Of a stretch of DNA of 64,000 nt, positions 1 to 8,460 are shown piece after piece; positions within the stretch are counted from its first letter, which is position 1; every line of letters begins with the position of its first letter. Where the stretch lies: positions 1-64,000 of the forward strand of contig JANSXS010000006.1 in assembly GCA_024742835.1 (NCBI GenBank), in the 5' to 3' direction. The position numbers were made by a program, and so were the translations under genes. The notes below the pieces were generated by a model. It was given only the letters and a program-made list of their open reading frames with translations, searched no databases and had not been told where the DNA came from. Source of the DNA: Paracoccaceae bacterium. GTDB lineage: Bacteria > Pseudomonadota > Alphaproteobacteria > Rhodobacterales > Rhodobacteraceae.

Positions 1-132
1 ATCATTGACCAGCGAGGCAAGGGCGTCGTGCCCGACGATCAGCTCGCCGCGGCGACCGCCGATCTCGATACCCCCACCGACAGCGCGCGCTTTGCCGACA
101 GGATTGCGGCGCATTTCAAGAAAGGGGCCTGA
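1..132 (+). CDS. C-terminal end of an unidentified protein (partial)
   Basis: An open frame enters from the left edge and stops with TGA at 130-132, one base before the next ATG. Only 43 residues are visible, ending in FADRIAAHFKKGA. The same strand and the 1-base gap suggest one operon with the glutamine-synthetase-family gene. In PuuA/PuuB-type clusters a class I glutamine amidotransferase (PuuD-like gamma-glutamyl hydrolase) often sits here, but no catalytic motif is visible in this fragment, so that identity is only a guess from context. Confidence 0.55.
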   Translation: MIDQRGKGVVPDDQLAAATADLDTPTDSARFADRIAAHFKKGA

Positions 133-133
133 C

Positions 134-1495
134 ATGACCCGCGACTGGACAGCAACCCTGCCCGAGGCCGCGCAGGCCTATCTGGAGGGACGCCGCCTTG
201 ACGAGGTGGAATGCATCATTGCGGACATGCCCGGCATCGCACGCGGCAAGGCCGTGCCCGCATCGAAATTCCAGCGCCAGCAACATTTCCACCTGCCTGA
301 TTCGATCTTTTTCCAGACCATTACCGGCGACTGGGGCGAGGCGGCAGGTGCCGAGGGCTTTCTGGAGCGGGACATGATCCTGCGCCCCGACATGAGCACC
401 GCATCCGCCGCGCCCTGGACCGGGGACTGGACCTTGCAGGTGATCCACGATGCCTTTGACCGCGAAGGCGCGCCGATTCCCTATGCGCCGCGCAATGTGC
501 TCAAACGGGTGGTCGAAATGTACGAGGCCCGCGGGCTTGATCCGGTGGTGGCGCCGGAAATGGAATTTTTCCTGATCGCGCGCAATCTTGATCCGGCCAA
601 GGAAATCCAGCCGATGACCGGGCGTTCGGGACGGCCCGCCGCCGCGCGGCAGGCCTATTCCATGACCGCCGTCGACGAATTCGGCCCGGTGATCGACGAT
701 ATCTACGATTTCGCCGAGGCGCAGGGATTCGAGATCGACGGCATCACCCAAGAGGGCGGCGCGGGGCAGTTGGAAATCAATCTGCGCCATGGCCACCCGG
801 TCAAGCTGGCCGACGAGGTCTTTTACTTCAAGCGGCTGATCCGCGAAGCGGCGTTGCGCCATGATTGCTTTGCCACCTTCATGGCCAAGCCCATCGCCGG
901 AGAACCTGGCAGCGCCATGCATATTCATCACTCGCTGCTTGACCGCGAGACCGGCAAGAACGCCTTTTCCGGCCCGCAGGGCGGCGAAACGGACATGTTC
1001 TATTACTTCATCGGCGGGTTGCAGAAACATATGCCCGCCGCCATCGCGGTAATGGCCCCTTATGTGAACTCCTACCGCCGCTATGTGCCCGACAGCGCCG
1101 CCCCCATCAACCTGGCCTGGGGGCGCGACAACCGCACCACGGGCATCCGCGTGCCATTGTCGGATGCACCGGCAAGGCGGGTGGAAAACCGGCTGGGGGG
1201 CATGGATTGCAACCCCTATCTGGGGATCGCGGTCAGCCTGGCTTGCGGCCTGCTGGGGATCGAGAACGAGATCCGCCCCGAAGCCCAGTTTCGCGGCGAT
1301 GCCTATCAGGGTGAGCCGGACATCCCCGAGGTCATGGGCGCCGCGCTTGACCTGTTCGAAGAGGCCACCGACCTGCACCGCATTCTGGACCCGGAATTCG
1401 CGCGGGTCTATTCGATCATCAAACGCACCGAATATGCCGAATTCCTTCAGGTCATCAGCCCGTGGGAACGCGAACATCTTTTGCTGAATGTCTGA
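134..1495 (+). CDS. Glutamine synthetase family protein (gamma-glutamylamine synthetase-like)
   Basis: A 453-residue protein of the glutamine synthetase superfamily. It shows the GS catalytic signatures: the EMEFFL metal-binding segment (about residue 140), the GAGQLEINL stretch, the AGEPGSAMHIHHS segment with ATP/metal His residues, and the NRTTGIRVP loop. It lacks the length and adenylylation region of housekeeping GlnA, which fits the PuuA/IpuC group that ligates glutamate to an amine such as putrescine. The ATG at 134 was chosen because the frame upstream encodes the end of the previous gene and GGGG lies just before it. It is followed after 47 bases by a PuuB-like oxidase, so the two probably act in one amine or polyamine degradation route. 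The actual amine cannot be read from the sequence. Confidence 0.88.
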   Translation: MTRDWTATLPEAAQAYLEGRRLDEVECIIADMPGIARGKAVPASKFQRQQHFHLPDSIFFQTITGDWGEAAGAEGFLERDMILRPDMSTASAAPWTGDWTLQVIHDAFDREGAPIPYAPRNVLKRVVEMYEARGLDPVVAPEMEFFLIARNLDPAKEIQPMTGRSGRPAAARQAYSMTAVDEFGPVIDDIYDFAEAQGFEIDGITQEGGAGQLEINLRHGHPVKLADEVFYFKRLIREAALRHDCFATFMAKPIAGEPGSAMHIHHSLLDRETGKNAFSGPQGGETDMFYYFIGGLQKHMPAAIAVMAPYVNSYRRYVPDSAAPINLAWGRDNRTTGIRVPLSDAPARRVENRLGGMDCNPYLGIAVSLACGLLGIENEIRPEAQFRGDAYQGEPDIPEVMGAALDLFEEATDLHRILDPEFARVYSIIKRTEYAEFLQVISPWEREHLLLNV

Positions 1496-1542
1496 CCCTG
1501 TGGCGCGCGCGCCCCGTGCAATCCTGCCAGAAAGAGACCGGC

Positions 1543-2844
1543 ATGAACCTGCTTCATAGCAATGACCGTCCGGGGCGGTTTCCACCCAGCTGGTACGCCG
1601 CCACTTCCCCCCCGCCAGAGCCTTTCGCACCCTTGCGGGGCGAGATGCGCGCGGATGTCTGCGTGGTGGGTGGGGGGTTCACCGGCCTGTCGGCGGCGCT
1701 GCATCTGGCGCAGTCAGGGATGAACGTGGTGCTGTTGGAAGCACAGCGCGTCGGTTTCGGCGCGTCGGGTCGCAACGGGGGGCAGCTTGGCACGGGGCAG
1801 CGGCAGGACCAGATCACGCTTGAAAAGATGGTGGGCCGCGACGAGGCGCGCAAGCTGTGGGATCTGGGGCAGGATGCCAAGGCGCTGGTCAAATCTCTGG
1901 TCGCCGAGCACGGGATCGACTGCCACCTGAAACCCGGCATCGCACATCTGGGCTTTACCCGCGCCGAGATGGACGAGGAACATCGCTATGCCGCGCATCT
2001 GGCGCGGCATTACGACTACGAGATCGAGCCGCTGGATAAAGACGCGGGCCACGCGCTTTGCCCCTCGCCCGCCTATCACGGCGGCACGCTGGATATGGGG
2101 GCGGCGCATCTGCATCCGCTGGCCTTTGCCTTTGGCCTTGCGCGCGCCTGCGTCGCCGCTGGTGTGCATATCTTCGAGCGCGCCGAGGTGCAGCATATTG
2201 CCGAAGGCAGCCCTGCGACGGTGCAGACCGACGCGGGGCGCGTCGTGGCCGATCACGTGATCCTTGCCGGAAACGGCTATCTTGGCGGGCTGAACCGCAA
2301 GGTCGCGGCGCGGGTCATGCCGATCAACAATTTCATCGCCGCCACGGAACCGCTTGGCGCGGAGGCAGCAAAGGTTCTCGCCCGCGACGTAGCCGTGGCC
2401 GATACGAAATTCGTGGTAAATTATTTTCGCCTGAGCCATGACAAGCGGCTGCTGTTTGGCGGTGGGGAAACCTATGGCTACCGCTTTCCAGCCGATATCG
2501 CGGCGCTGGTGCGCCAGCCGATGACGCGGATCTTTCCGCATCTTGCGGATGTGCCCATCGACTACGCCTGGGGTGGAACGCTGGCGATCACGATGAAACG
2601 CCTGCCCTATCTGGCGCGGGTGGCGCCCAACATGCTGTCGGCCTCGGGCTATTCGGGGCATGGGGTGGGCATGGCCACGCTGTCGGGCAAGCTGATGGCG
2701 CGGGCCATCGCGGGCGACGCGGCCGGGTTCGAGACAATGGCGCGCCTGCCTACAACGCCCTTCCCCGGCGGGGCGGCATTGCGCGCCCCGCTGCTGGTTC
2801 TGGCGATGAGCTGGTTCGCCTTGCGCGACCGGTTGGGCGTATAG
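1543..2844 (+). CDS. FAD-dependent oxidoreductase (PuuB-like gamma-glutamylamine oxidase)
   Basis: A 433-residue DAO-family flavoprotein. The N-terminal Rossmann dinucleotide fold is clear at residues 36-65 (VCVVGGGFTGLSAALHLAQSG), followed by the FGASGRNGGQ segment typical of PuuB and related amine oxidases. The C-terminal part carries the second FAD-contact region (SGYSGHGVGMATLSGK). The family oxidises secondary or gamma-glutamylated amines to aldehydes and releases hydrogen peroxide. The start ATG at 1543 follows AAAGAGA. Its position behind the GS-family gene supports a role in the second step of gamma-glutamylamine catabolism. Confidence 0.87.
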   Translation: MNLLHSNDRPGRFPPSWYAATSPPPEPFAPLRGEMRADVCVVGGGFTGLSAALHLAQSGMNVVLLEAQRVGFGASGRNGGQLGTGQRQDQITLEKMVGRDEARKLWDLGQDAKALVKSLVAEHGIDCHLKPGIAHLGFTRAEMDEEHRYAAHLARHYDYEIEPLDKDAGHALCPSPAYHGGTLDMGAAHLHPLAFAFGLARACVAAGVHIFERAEVQHIAEGSPATVQTDAGRVVADHVILAGNGYLGGLNRKVAARVMPINNFIAATEPLGAEAAKVLARDVAVADTKFVVNYFRLSHDKRLLFGGGETYGYRFPADIAALVRQPMTRIFPHLADVPIDYAWGGTLAITMKRLPYLARVAPNMLSASGYSGHGVGMATLSGKLMARAIAGDAAGFETMARLPTTPFPGGAALRAPLLVLAMSWFALRDRLGV

Positions 2845-2973
2845 CGCCAGACTGCACCATCACTGGGGGATCAGCGCTCCACTCCCCCGAAGTATTTCCC
2901 CCAAGAAGACGCCGGACCGCGCGGCGCGTCATAAATTCTTTGCTTTGGAACCTGTCGGTTTTGGTGTAATGAT

Positions 2974-2988
2974 TTCGGAAATTCCGAA
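2974..2988. promoter_or_regulatory. Palindromic operator candidate 1 upstream of the DegT aminotransferase gene
   Basis: The core TTCGGAAATTCCGAA is a perfect inverted repeat around a single central A; it extends one base on each side to a 17-bp palindrome at 2973-2989. It lies 24 bp before the ATG at 3013 and just downstream of a TGTAAT that could be a -10 box, a position suited to a repressor. The binding protein is unknown. Confidence 0.5.
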
Positions 2989-2995
2989 ACAAACA

Positions 2996-3010
2996 TTCAG
3001 GAACTCTGAA
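2996..3010. promoter_or_regulatory. Palindromic operator candidate 2 upstream of the DegT aminotransferase gene
   Basis: TTCAGGAACTCTGAA has TTCAG/CTGAA arms and matches operator candidate 1 at 11 of 15 positions. The two centres are 22 bp apart, close to two helical turns, as expected for cooperative binding of two dimers. It overlaps the region where the ribosome binding site should be. Confidence 0.4.
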
Positions 3011-3012
3011 AG

Positions 3013-4224
3013 ATGTCTCTTGCGCCCAATGTCTATGATGCCGAACCGATCCCCGAATCCGCCCGCGCCGAGATCGACAAACTTCTGAAATCCGGTGATC
3101 TTTTCCGTTACACGGCCCCTGAAAACGCGCCGGTGACCTTGTTGGAGCAAGACTTTGCCGCGCATATGGGCAGCCGCTATGCGTTGGCCGTGTCGTCCTG
3201 TTCGGCGGCGCTGTTTCTGTCGCTCAAGGCGCTTGGGCTACGTCCTGGGGCGCGGGTGCTGATCCCCGCCTTTACCTTTGCCGCCGTGCCATCGGCGGTC
3301 GTCCACGCCGAATGTCAGCCCGTGCTTTGCGAGGTTGGCGAAAATTACCGGATCGACATGGCGGATTTCGCGGCGCGGCTCGACGACGATATCGACGCGG
3401 TGCTGGTCAGCCATATGCGCGGGCATACCTCTGATATGGCGGCGATCATGGCGCTTTGCGATGCGCGCGGCATTCCGGTGGTCGAGGATGCGGCGCATTC
3501 TCTTGGCACGGTCTGGGATGGCCGCAAGATCGGCACGATCGGGCGCGTGGGGTGTTTCAGCTTTCAGTCCTACAAGCTTCTCAATGCCGGCGAAGGCGGG
3601 ATCATGATCACCGACGATGCCGATCTGGTGGCGCGGGCGGTGATCATGTCGGGGGCGTATGAGCATAACTGGGCCAAGCACATGAATGAGGCCGACCCCG
3701 AGCTTGAGGCCGCCTTTGCCCACTGGCAGAACAAGCTGCCGCTTTACAATCTGCGCATGGGCAACCTGTCGGCGGTCATCATCCGCCCGCAACTGGACGA
3801 AATCGCGCGTCGGGTCCGCGACGGGCGCACCAATCATGATTATGTTGCGGACCGGCTGAACAGGTCGGCTTTCCTGCACGTGCCCGACAAGCTGGCCAAG
3901 GAAGAGCGCGCGCCGGACAGCATCCAGTTCAACCTGATCGGCATGACGGAGGACGAGACGCGGGCCTTTGCGGCGGCAGCGGCGGAGCGCGGTATCAAGG
4001 TGCAGGTGTTCGGCCTGTCCACCGACAACGCCCGCGCGTTCTGGAACTGGCAGTTCATTCCCGGCGATATGCCCGACTTGCCCCGGACCCGCGCCATGCT
4101 GATGCGGGCCTGCGACGTGCGCCTGCCTGCCCGGCTGACACGGGCGGAGCTTGATTACATCGCGGGCGCGCTTGTCATGGCGGCGCAAGACGTAATGGGC
4201 GAGGCGCGCGCTTACGGCACCTGA
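3013..4224 (+). CDS. DegT/DnrJ/EryC1/StrS family PLP-dependent aminotransferase
   Basis: A 403-residue fold-type I PLP enzyme of the sugar-aminotransferase (DegT/AHBA synthase) family. Visible landmarks are the SSCSAALFLSLKALG cofactor-phosphate region, the VVEDAAHSLG segment with the conserved PLP Asp, and FQSYKLLNAGEGG, whose Lys is the expected Schiff-base residue. Family members usually transaminate keto-sugars or related carbonyl substrates. No sugar-nucleotide genes are nearby; the neighbours are amine-catabolic genes and a convergent LysR gene only 4 bp past its stop. The substrate therefore cannot be assigned. It appears to have its own promoter and operator. Confidence 0.85.
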   Translation: MSLAPNVYDAEPIPESARAEIDKLLKSGDLFRYTAPENAPVTLLEQDFAAHMGSRYALAVSSCSAALFLSLKALGLRPGARVLIPAFTFAAVPSAVVHAECQPVLCEVGENYRIDMADFAARLDDDIDAVLVSHMRGHTSDMAAIMALCDARGIPVVEDAAHSLGTVWDGRKIGTIGRVGCFSFQSYKLLNAGEGGIMITDDADLVARAVIMSGAYEHNWAKHMNEADPELEAAFAHWQNKLPLYNLRMGNLSAVIIRPQLDEIARRVRDGRTNHDYVADRLNRSAFLHVPDKLAKEERAPDSIQFNLIGMTEDETRAFAAAAAERGIKVQVFGLSTDNARAFWNWQFIPGDMPDLPRTRAMLMRACDVRLPARLTRAELDYIAGALVMAAQDVMGEARAYGT

Positions 4225-4228
4225 GCCG

Positions 4229-5194
4229 TCACAAGACCCGCAATTGCGGCGCAAGAAACGGGTAGACCTGCAAGGCCGGTGTTACGATCGTGTCTTGCAG
4301 AATGGGCCGCAGCGTGGTCGCGATCCGGTCGGGCATATCCTGCAAGATGCCGCGCCGCGCGGTCAGGCTGATCGTGCGGCTGAGCGGCTCGAACGGGAGC
4401 GGCATCACGTCGATCTGATCGGCAAAGCGCCGCGCCCGCATGAGCGCCAGAGGCGGCAGGATGGTCCAGCCCGTGCCCTGCCCCACCAGCGCGAGGATGG
4501 CGTGATAGCTGTCCAGCTCGAACCGATGCGGCCATGTCAGCGATTGCCGGGTCAGATGCGCGGCGATCAGGCGGCCCATGTGATGCCGTTCGGTATACTG
4601 GACCAGCGGTAAACGCTTGAGTTGACGCAGGATATCAGCGTCCTGCCGCACCACGCCACGGGGGGCGGCTGCCACGAACCCTTCGTTCAAAAGCGGGTGA
4701 ATTTCAGCCCAGTCATCGCCGGCATTCAGTTCGGCCCCCACGATCACGTCAAGCGCACGGGTTTCCAGCAGCTCGTAAAGGTAATGGCTGGCACCGGTTT
4801 CAAGCAGGAACTGGCTTGTCTTCAGCTCTGCGGCCATGTGCGTCAAAAGCTGGGGCGTCACATCCGCCTCCAGATCCTCGATCATGCCGAGGCGGAAGCG
4901 CGTCAGCATCGCCAGATCCGACATTGCCAGCTCCGCGCGCGCCAGCGCGGCTTCGTTCAGGATGACCAGCGCGCGGCGGTGCAGGATTTCGCCCGCCGGG
5001 GTCAGCCGCACAGGGCGCGCGTTGCGCTGCAAGAGCGTGGCCCCAACCGCGCTTTCGAGATTGGTCAATTGCTGGCTGACGGCTGACGGGCTGGCCCCAA
5101 GGCGCTTGGCGGCGGCCGAGATCGACCGCTCGTCAGCGGCGGCCATGAACACCTCGATGCCCCACAGCGTGATCCGGCCCGGGCTGTCGACCAT
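4229..5194 (-). CDS. LysR family transcriptional regulator
   Basis: A 321-residue LysR-type regulator. The N-terminal winged helix-turn-helix is at residues 10-70 (ISAAAKRLGASPSAVSQQLTN), followed by the linker helix and a LysR substrate-binding domain. ATG at 5194 gives the normal spacing to the HTH, although no strong Shine-Dalgarno sequence precedes it. It starts 6 bp after the phaR stop on the same strand, so it may be read through from phaR. It converges on the aminotransferase gene. The effector is unknown; control of the amine-catabolic genes is a guess from proximity. Confidence 0.88.
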   Translation of the reverse strand: MVDSPGRITLWGIEVFMAAADERSISAAAKRLGASPSAVSQQLTNLESAVGATLLQRNARPVRLTPAGEILHRRALVILNEAALARAELAMSDLAMLTRFRLGMIEDLEADVTPQLLTHMAAELKTSQFLLETGASHYLYELLETRALDVIVGAELNAGDDWAEIHPLLNEGFVAAAPRGVVRQDADILRQLKRLPLVQYTERHHMGRLIAAHLTRQSLTWPHRFELDSYHAILALVGQGTGWTILPPLALMRARRFADQIDVMPLPFEPLSRTISLTARRGILQDMPDRIATTLRPILQDTIVTPALQVYPFLAPQLRVL

Positions 5195-5200
5195 CGGGCG

Positions 5201-5764
5201 TTACTTGTCCATTTTGGACAGTTTGCTTTGCAATTCTGCCAGTTGGGATTTGATGGCCTGCAAATCCTCGTCGTTCTTTTGATCGTCGCTTTCGGGCGCG
5301 GCAGGTGTCGTGCCCATGCCGGGAACCTGCCCGCCTGTCATGGCCTTGAGAAACGCTTCTTGTTGGGCGCGAATGGCATCCAGCCCCGGCATCTGGGTCA
5401 GCGGATTGGCCTTGGTCATGTTCTCGACCATCTGGCTTTGCCCCTTCTGGAGCATCTCGAAACTGGCGGCCAGAAAATCGGGCACCATCGTTGTGGCGGA
5501 ATTGGTATAGCTGCGCACCAGATCGTTCAGCACGTTGACGGGCAGCACGTTTTCCCCCCGGCTTTCATGTTCCGCGATAATCTGAAGCAGATATTGCCGG
5601 GTCAGGTCATCGCCCGATTTCAGGTCGATGATCTGAACCTCGCGACCGTCGCGGATGAACTCGGCGATGTCTTCGAGCGTCACGTAATCGGATGTTTCGG
5701 TATTGTAGAGACGACGGCTGGCATACCGTTTGATCAAAAGCGTCTTCTTGTCGGAATCAGCCAC
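5201..5764 (-). CDS. phaR: Polyhydroxyalkanoate synthesis repressor PhaR
   Basis: A 187-residue protein with the diagnostic PhaR N-terminus: IKRYASRRLYNTETSDYVTL (residues 11-30) is the PHB/PHA accumulation regulator DNA-binding domain. The central part carries the PHB accumulation regulatory domain and the C-terminus is a short coiled-coil (AELQSKLSKMDK). PhaR binds both TGC-rich operators and PHB granules, so it represses phasin genes until polymer forms. The start is GTG at 5764, preceded by GGGAGGAC. Operator-like sites lie upstream of phaP, phaC and probably phaR itself (features at 6427, 6455, 8328 and 5782). Confidence 0.95.
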   Translation of the reverse strand: MADSDKKTLLIKRYASRRLYNTETSDYVTLEDIAEFIRDGREVQIIDLKSGDDLTRQYLLQIIAEHESRGENVLPVNVLNDLVRSYTNSATTMVPDFLAASFEMLQKGQSQMVENMTKANPLTQMPGLDAIRAQQEAFLKAMTGGQVPGMGTTPAAPESDDQKNDEDLQAIKSQLAELQSKLSKMDK

Positions 5765-5781
5765 GGTTCGTCCTCCCGGAT

Positions 5782-5793
5782 TGCAGCGCTGCA
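5782..5793. promoter_or_regulatory. TGC-rich palindrome upstream of phaR
   Basis: TGCAGCGCTGCA is a perfect 12-bp palindrome 18 bp upstream of the phaR GTG. It has the TGC/GCA character of PhaR operators but not the CTGC-N3-GCAG spacing, so autoregulation is possible but weakly supported. Confidence 0.3.
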
Positions 5794-5810
5794 GAAAACC
5801 TTATGCCACC

Positions 5811-5851
5811 GGGAAACAAAAAGAAAGGGTGAGCCGCGAAGGCTCACCCTT
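5811..5851 (-). terminator. Rho-independent terminator after phaP
   Basis: An 11-bp perfect stem (5825-5835 with 5841-5851) around a 5-base loop. Read on the minus strand it is followed by a T-rich tract (TTTCTTTTTG). It separates the highly expressed phasin gene from phaR. Confidence 0.88.
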
Positions 5852-5900
5852 GGGACGCGGGCTCGCAACTGGGAGGAAGAAGAGCCCGATCTTTGCTGTC

Positions 5901-6350
5901 TTACTTCGCTGCGGTCGACGCCTTCTTGGCCGCGGCGGTCATGTCGTCGGTGGCTTTCTTGACAACCTTGGCGGTGTCTTCCTGCATGTCCTTGCCGGCA
6001 GCCATCATAAGTTCGACAGTGTCCATCTGAACTTTCTTGGCGATCTCGGCGAAAGCGGCCATGTGCTCGGCGGCGCTTTCGGCATTGGCCGACGCGAAAT
6101 CGGTCATGGCTTTTGCGTAATCGGCGGGCTCTGCCTTGGCTTTGGTCATCTCGGACACTTTGGTCAGCGTCTCTTTGGCCCATTTGCTGGACAACTCGGC
6201 CGACTTGTCAGCGGCTTCGAGTGCAACGCCGGACATCTTTTCGCTCAGCGCGGCTTGGTTCTTGAAAACGTCTTCCATCGCCTTGGTGTCGACGGGAAAT
6301 GCGCCCATGAAATCTTTCATGATGGTGTTCATGTCTTGTGCTTTTGCCAT
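5901..6350 (-). CDS. phaP: Phasin (PHB granule-associated protein)
   Basis: A 149-residue, Lys/Ala-rich, probably all-helical protein. The phasin_2-type pattern is seen in the segments FKNQAALSEKMSGVALEAAD and WAKETLTKVSEMTK and the alanine-lysine-rich tail (AAAKKASTAAK). Phasins coat PHB granules and control their size. The ATG at 6350 has a perfect AGGAGG eight bases upstream. Between this gene and phaC are two PhaR operator sequences, and a strong terminator follows, so it is probably a monocistronic, PhaR-controlled transcript. Confidence 0.93.
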   Translation of the reverse strand: MAKAQDMNTIMKDFMGAFPVDTKAMEDVFKNQAALSEKMSGVALEAADKSAELSSKWAKETLTKVSEMTKAKAEPADYAKAMTDFASANAESAAEHMAAFAEIAKKVQMDTVELMMAAGKDMQEDTAKVVKKATDDMTAAAKKASTAAK

Positions 6351-6426
6351 GGTAAAGGCCTCCTTTAGTGTTGTTCGCTGTGCAGCGGGACCGTCCCGCT
6401 TCGTGCTTCTTCAAAAGATATAGATG

Positions 6427-6437
6427 CTGCATCGCAG
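6427..6437. promoter_or_regulatory. PhaR operator (CTGC-N3-GCAG), site 1 of phaP
   Basis: CTGCATCGCAG matches the CTGC-N3-GCAG element described for PhaR of Paracoccus; the flanks extend it to TGCTGCATCGCAGCA. It lies about 80 bp upstream of the phaP ATG. A weaker TGC-rich inverted repeat is at 6376-6387. Confidence 0.75.
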
Positions 6438-6454
6438 CATTTCAAGAAGAATTT

Positions 6455-6465
6455 CTGCACCGCAG
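6455..6465. promoter_or_regulatory. PhaR operator (CTGC-N3-GCAG), site 2 of phaP
   Basis: CTGCACCGCAG, 28 bp from site 1. The surrounding 16-mer at 6453-6468 recurs exactly at 43642-43657, in front of an uncharacterised secreted protein. Confidence 0.75.
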
Positions 6466-6497
6466 CAAAAACTTCATAAAACAGCCCTCGCGCCAGC

Positions 6498-8303
6498 CTA
6501 GACCCTGGACTTCTGGCGCACATAGGTTCCCGGCGCATCGGCGAGCGGGGGATGCTCGGGGCCGCCAGGTGTGCGGGCGGCGGTCTTTGTACCCGACCGC
6601 TTGTGCAACCATGCCTCCCATTGTGGCCACCACGAACCTTCGTGATCGACCGCGCCTGCAAGCCATGCGTCGGGTGTGTCGGGCAGATCGCTGTTGGTGT
6701 AATAGCCGTATTTCTTCTTGGAGGGCGGGTTCACGATCCCGGCGATGTGGCCCGATTCCGAGACGACAAAGGTCTTGTCCGTGCTGCCGGTTTGCAGAAA
6801 TCCGCGATAGCAATCCTTCCAGGGGGCGATATGGTCGGTTTCGCAGGTGATGGCCATGATCGGCAGGGTAACATCACTGATATGCACCGTCTCGCCACAC
6901 AGCTTGAACCCGTCATTCACGAATCTGTTCTGCTGACACAGACCGCGTAGATATTCCGTCGTCATCCGCCCCGGCAGGTTCGCGCCGTCGCCATTCCAGT
7001 AAAGCAGATCGAAGGCGGGGGGTGCCTCGCCCATCATGTAGCTGCGGATCGCGGGTTTGAAGATCAGGTCGTTGGAGCGCAGGAACGACATCGTGCGACC
7101 GAGGATAAAAGAGCGCATCACCCCCTGCTCGGCGACCTCTCGCTCAATCCCGTCAACGAAATCATCCTGAAGGAACGGCGTGAACTCTCCCTGTACGCCG
7201 AAATCGGTCAGCGAAGTAAAGAAAGTGGCCGATTTTACACTTTTGTCCCCTCGCTTGGCCATCAGCGCCAGCGTCAGGTGCAGCGTGGTGCCCGCGATGC
7301 AATAGCCAACCGCATTGACCTGTTTTTCGCCGGTGATCGCCTTGACCTCGCGGATTGCGGTCAGGAAACCGTCCTCGACATAGGTATCCATGCCGACATC
7401 CGCATAAGAGGCATCGGGGTTGACCCAGCTGACCACGAACAGGGTATAGCCCTGATCGACGATCCACTTGATCAGGCTGTTTTGCTGCTTGAGATCGAGA
7501 ATGTAGTACTTGTTGATCCAGGGCGGGAACATGACGACCGGGGTCTTGTGGACCTTTTCAGTGCTTGGCGTGTACTGAATTAATTCTAGCATGTGGTTCC
7601 GATACACCACCTTGCCCGGCGTCACCGCCACGTTTTCCCCAAGCTCGAACGCTTTTTCATCACAAAGCCGAACGACCATTTCACCGTTATTGGCCTCCAG
7701 ATCGGCGACAAGGTTTTCCAGCCCCTTTACAAGGCTTTCGCCATCGGTCGCGACCGCCCTTTCCAGCGCATCGGGGTTGGTGCCCAGAAAATTGGTCGGG
7801 CTAAGCATGTCGGTGATCTGGCGTGAGAAATAGCGCAGCCGCTGGCGGTCTTTGTCATCCAGGTCTTGGGCATCCTCGACCGCCTGCTCGATCGCCTGCA
7901 TGTTCAACGCATATTGCGTCTTTACGTAATGAAAGAACGGGTGCGTCTCCCATAGAGGGTTGGAAAACCGTTTGTCCCCGGCAAGAGGATCGGAGACGTT
8001 TTCACCGTTCTCTGACACCTTTCCAATGGCAAGCTGCTGTTGCGCCTCGACGAAATGGCGCACCGATTTGCCCCAGTATTCCAGTTGCTGTTCGTAGATC
8101 TTGCCGGGGTTTTCCAGCATCGACTGCCAATAGGAGGTGGCCGCCTTCATGAACACATCATTGCCCGGCGCGTTCAGCTCGGGTGCGGGCGGGTTGCGCG
8201 ACGACAGCGCCTCGACCAGCCTTTTGGACAATGCCTCCACACGTTCAAGATTGCTGGTCAGCCTGTCGAGATTTCCATCTTGACCATCTTCCTGCGTTGC
8301 CAT
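6498..8303 (-). CDS. phaC: Class I poly(3-hydroxyalkanoate) synthase PhaC
   Basis: A 601-residue class I PHA synthase, which polymerises (R)-3-hydroxybutyryl-CoA into PHB. The lipase-like box GYCIAG with its nucleophilic Cys is near residue 350. VVMFPPWINKYYILDL is the conserved entry to the alpha/beta-hydrolase domain, and the catalytic Asp and His lie in CETDHIAPW and SGHIAG. The N-terminal 190 residues are the usual helical PhaC_N domain. ATG at 8303 follows a G-rich stretch. It diverges from phaZ, with a PhaR operator between them, and precedes phaP. Confidence 0.96.
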   Translation of the reverse strand: MATQEDGQDGNLDRLTSNLERVEALSKRLVEALSSRNPPAPELNAPGNDVFMKAATSYWQSMLENPGKIYEQQLEYWGKSVRHFVEAQQQLAIGKVSENGENVSDPLAGDKRFSNPLWETHPFFHYVKTQYALNMQAIEQAVEDAQDLDDKDRQRLRYFSRQITDMLSPTNFLGTNPDALERAVATDGESLVKGLENLVADLEANNGEMVVRLCDEKAFELGENVAVTPGKVVYRNHMLELIQYTPSTEKVHKTPVVMFPPWINKYYILDLKQQNSLIKWIVDQGYTLFVVSWVNPDASYADVGMDTYVEDGFLTAIREVKAITGEKQVNAVGYCIAGTTLHLTLALMAKRGDKSVKSATFFTSLTDFGVQGEFTPFLQDDFVDGIEREVAEQGVMRSFILGRTMSFLRSNDLIFKPAIRSYMMGEAPPAFDLLYWNGDGANLPGRMTTEYLRGLCQQNRFVNDGFKLCGETVHISDVTLPIMAITCETDHIAPWKDCYRGFLQTGSTDKTFVVSESGHIAGIVNPPSKKKYGYYTNSDLPDTPDAWLAGAVDHEGSWWPQWEAWLHKRSGTKTAARTPGGPEHPPLADAPGTYVRQKSRV

Positions 8304-8327
8304 ATCGGAAATTCCCCCCTAAACTTT

Positions 8328-8338
8328 CTGCTATGCAG
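8328..8338. promoter_or_regulatory. PhaR operator (CTGC-N3-GCAG) in the phaC/phaZ intergenic region
   Basis: CTGCTATGCAG, continued as GCA on one side, lies 25 bp upstream of the phaC ATG and 123 bp upstream of phaZ. Given its position it most likely controls phaC. Confidence 0.65.
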
Positions 8339-8460
8339 CATGGCGTCCTCGGCGCCGCGCTGATATATAGTCCGAAACGTTTGGCGCGTATACCGCCGAG
8401 ATGTCGTGATGTGACTGCGAGCAAACACACCGGATCCGCAGGATCGAAGGAGTACCCAGA

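Noticed and set aside
116-1630. A 504-codon minus-strand open frame opposite the glutamine synthetase gene
   Set aside because: No recognisable motif; the plus strand encodes an intact GS-family enzyme.
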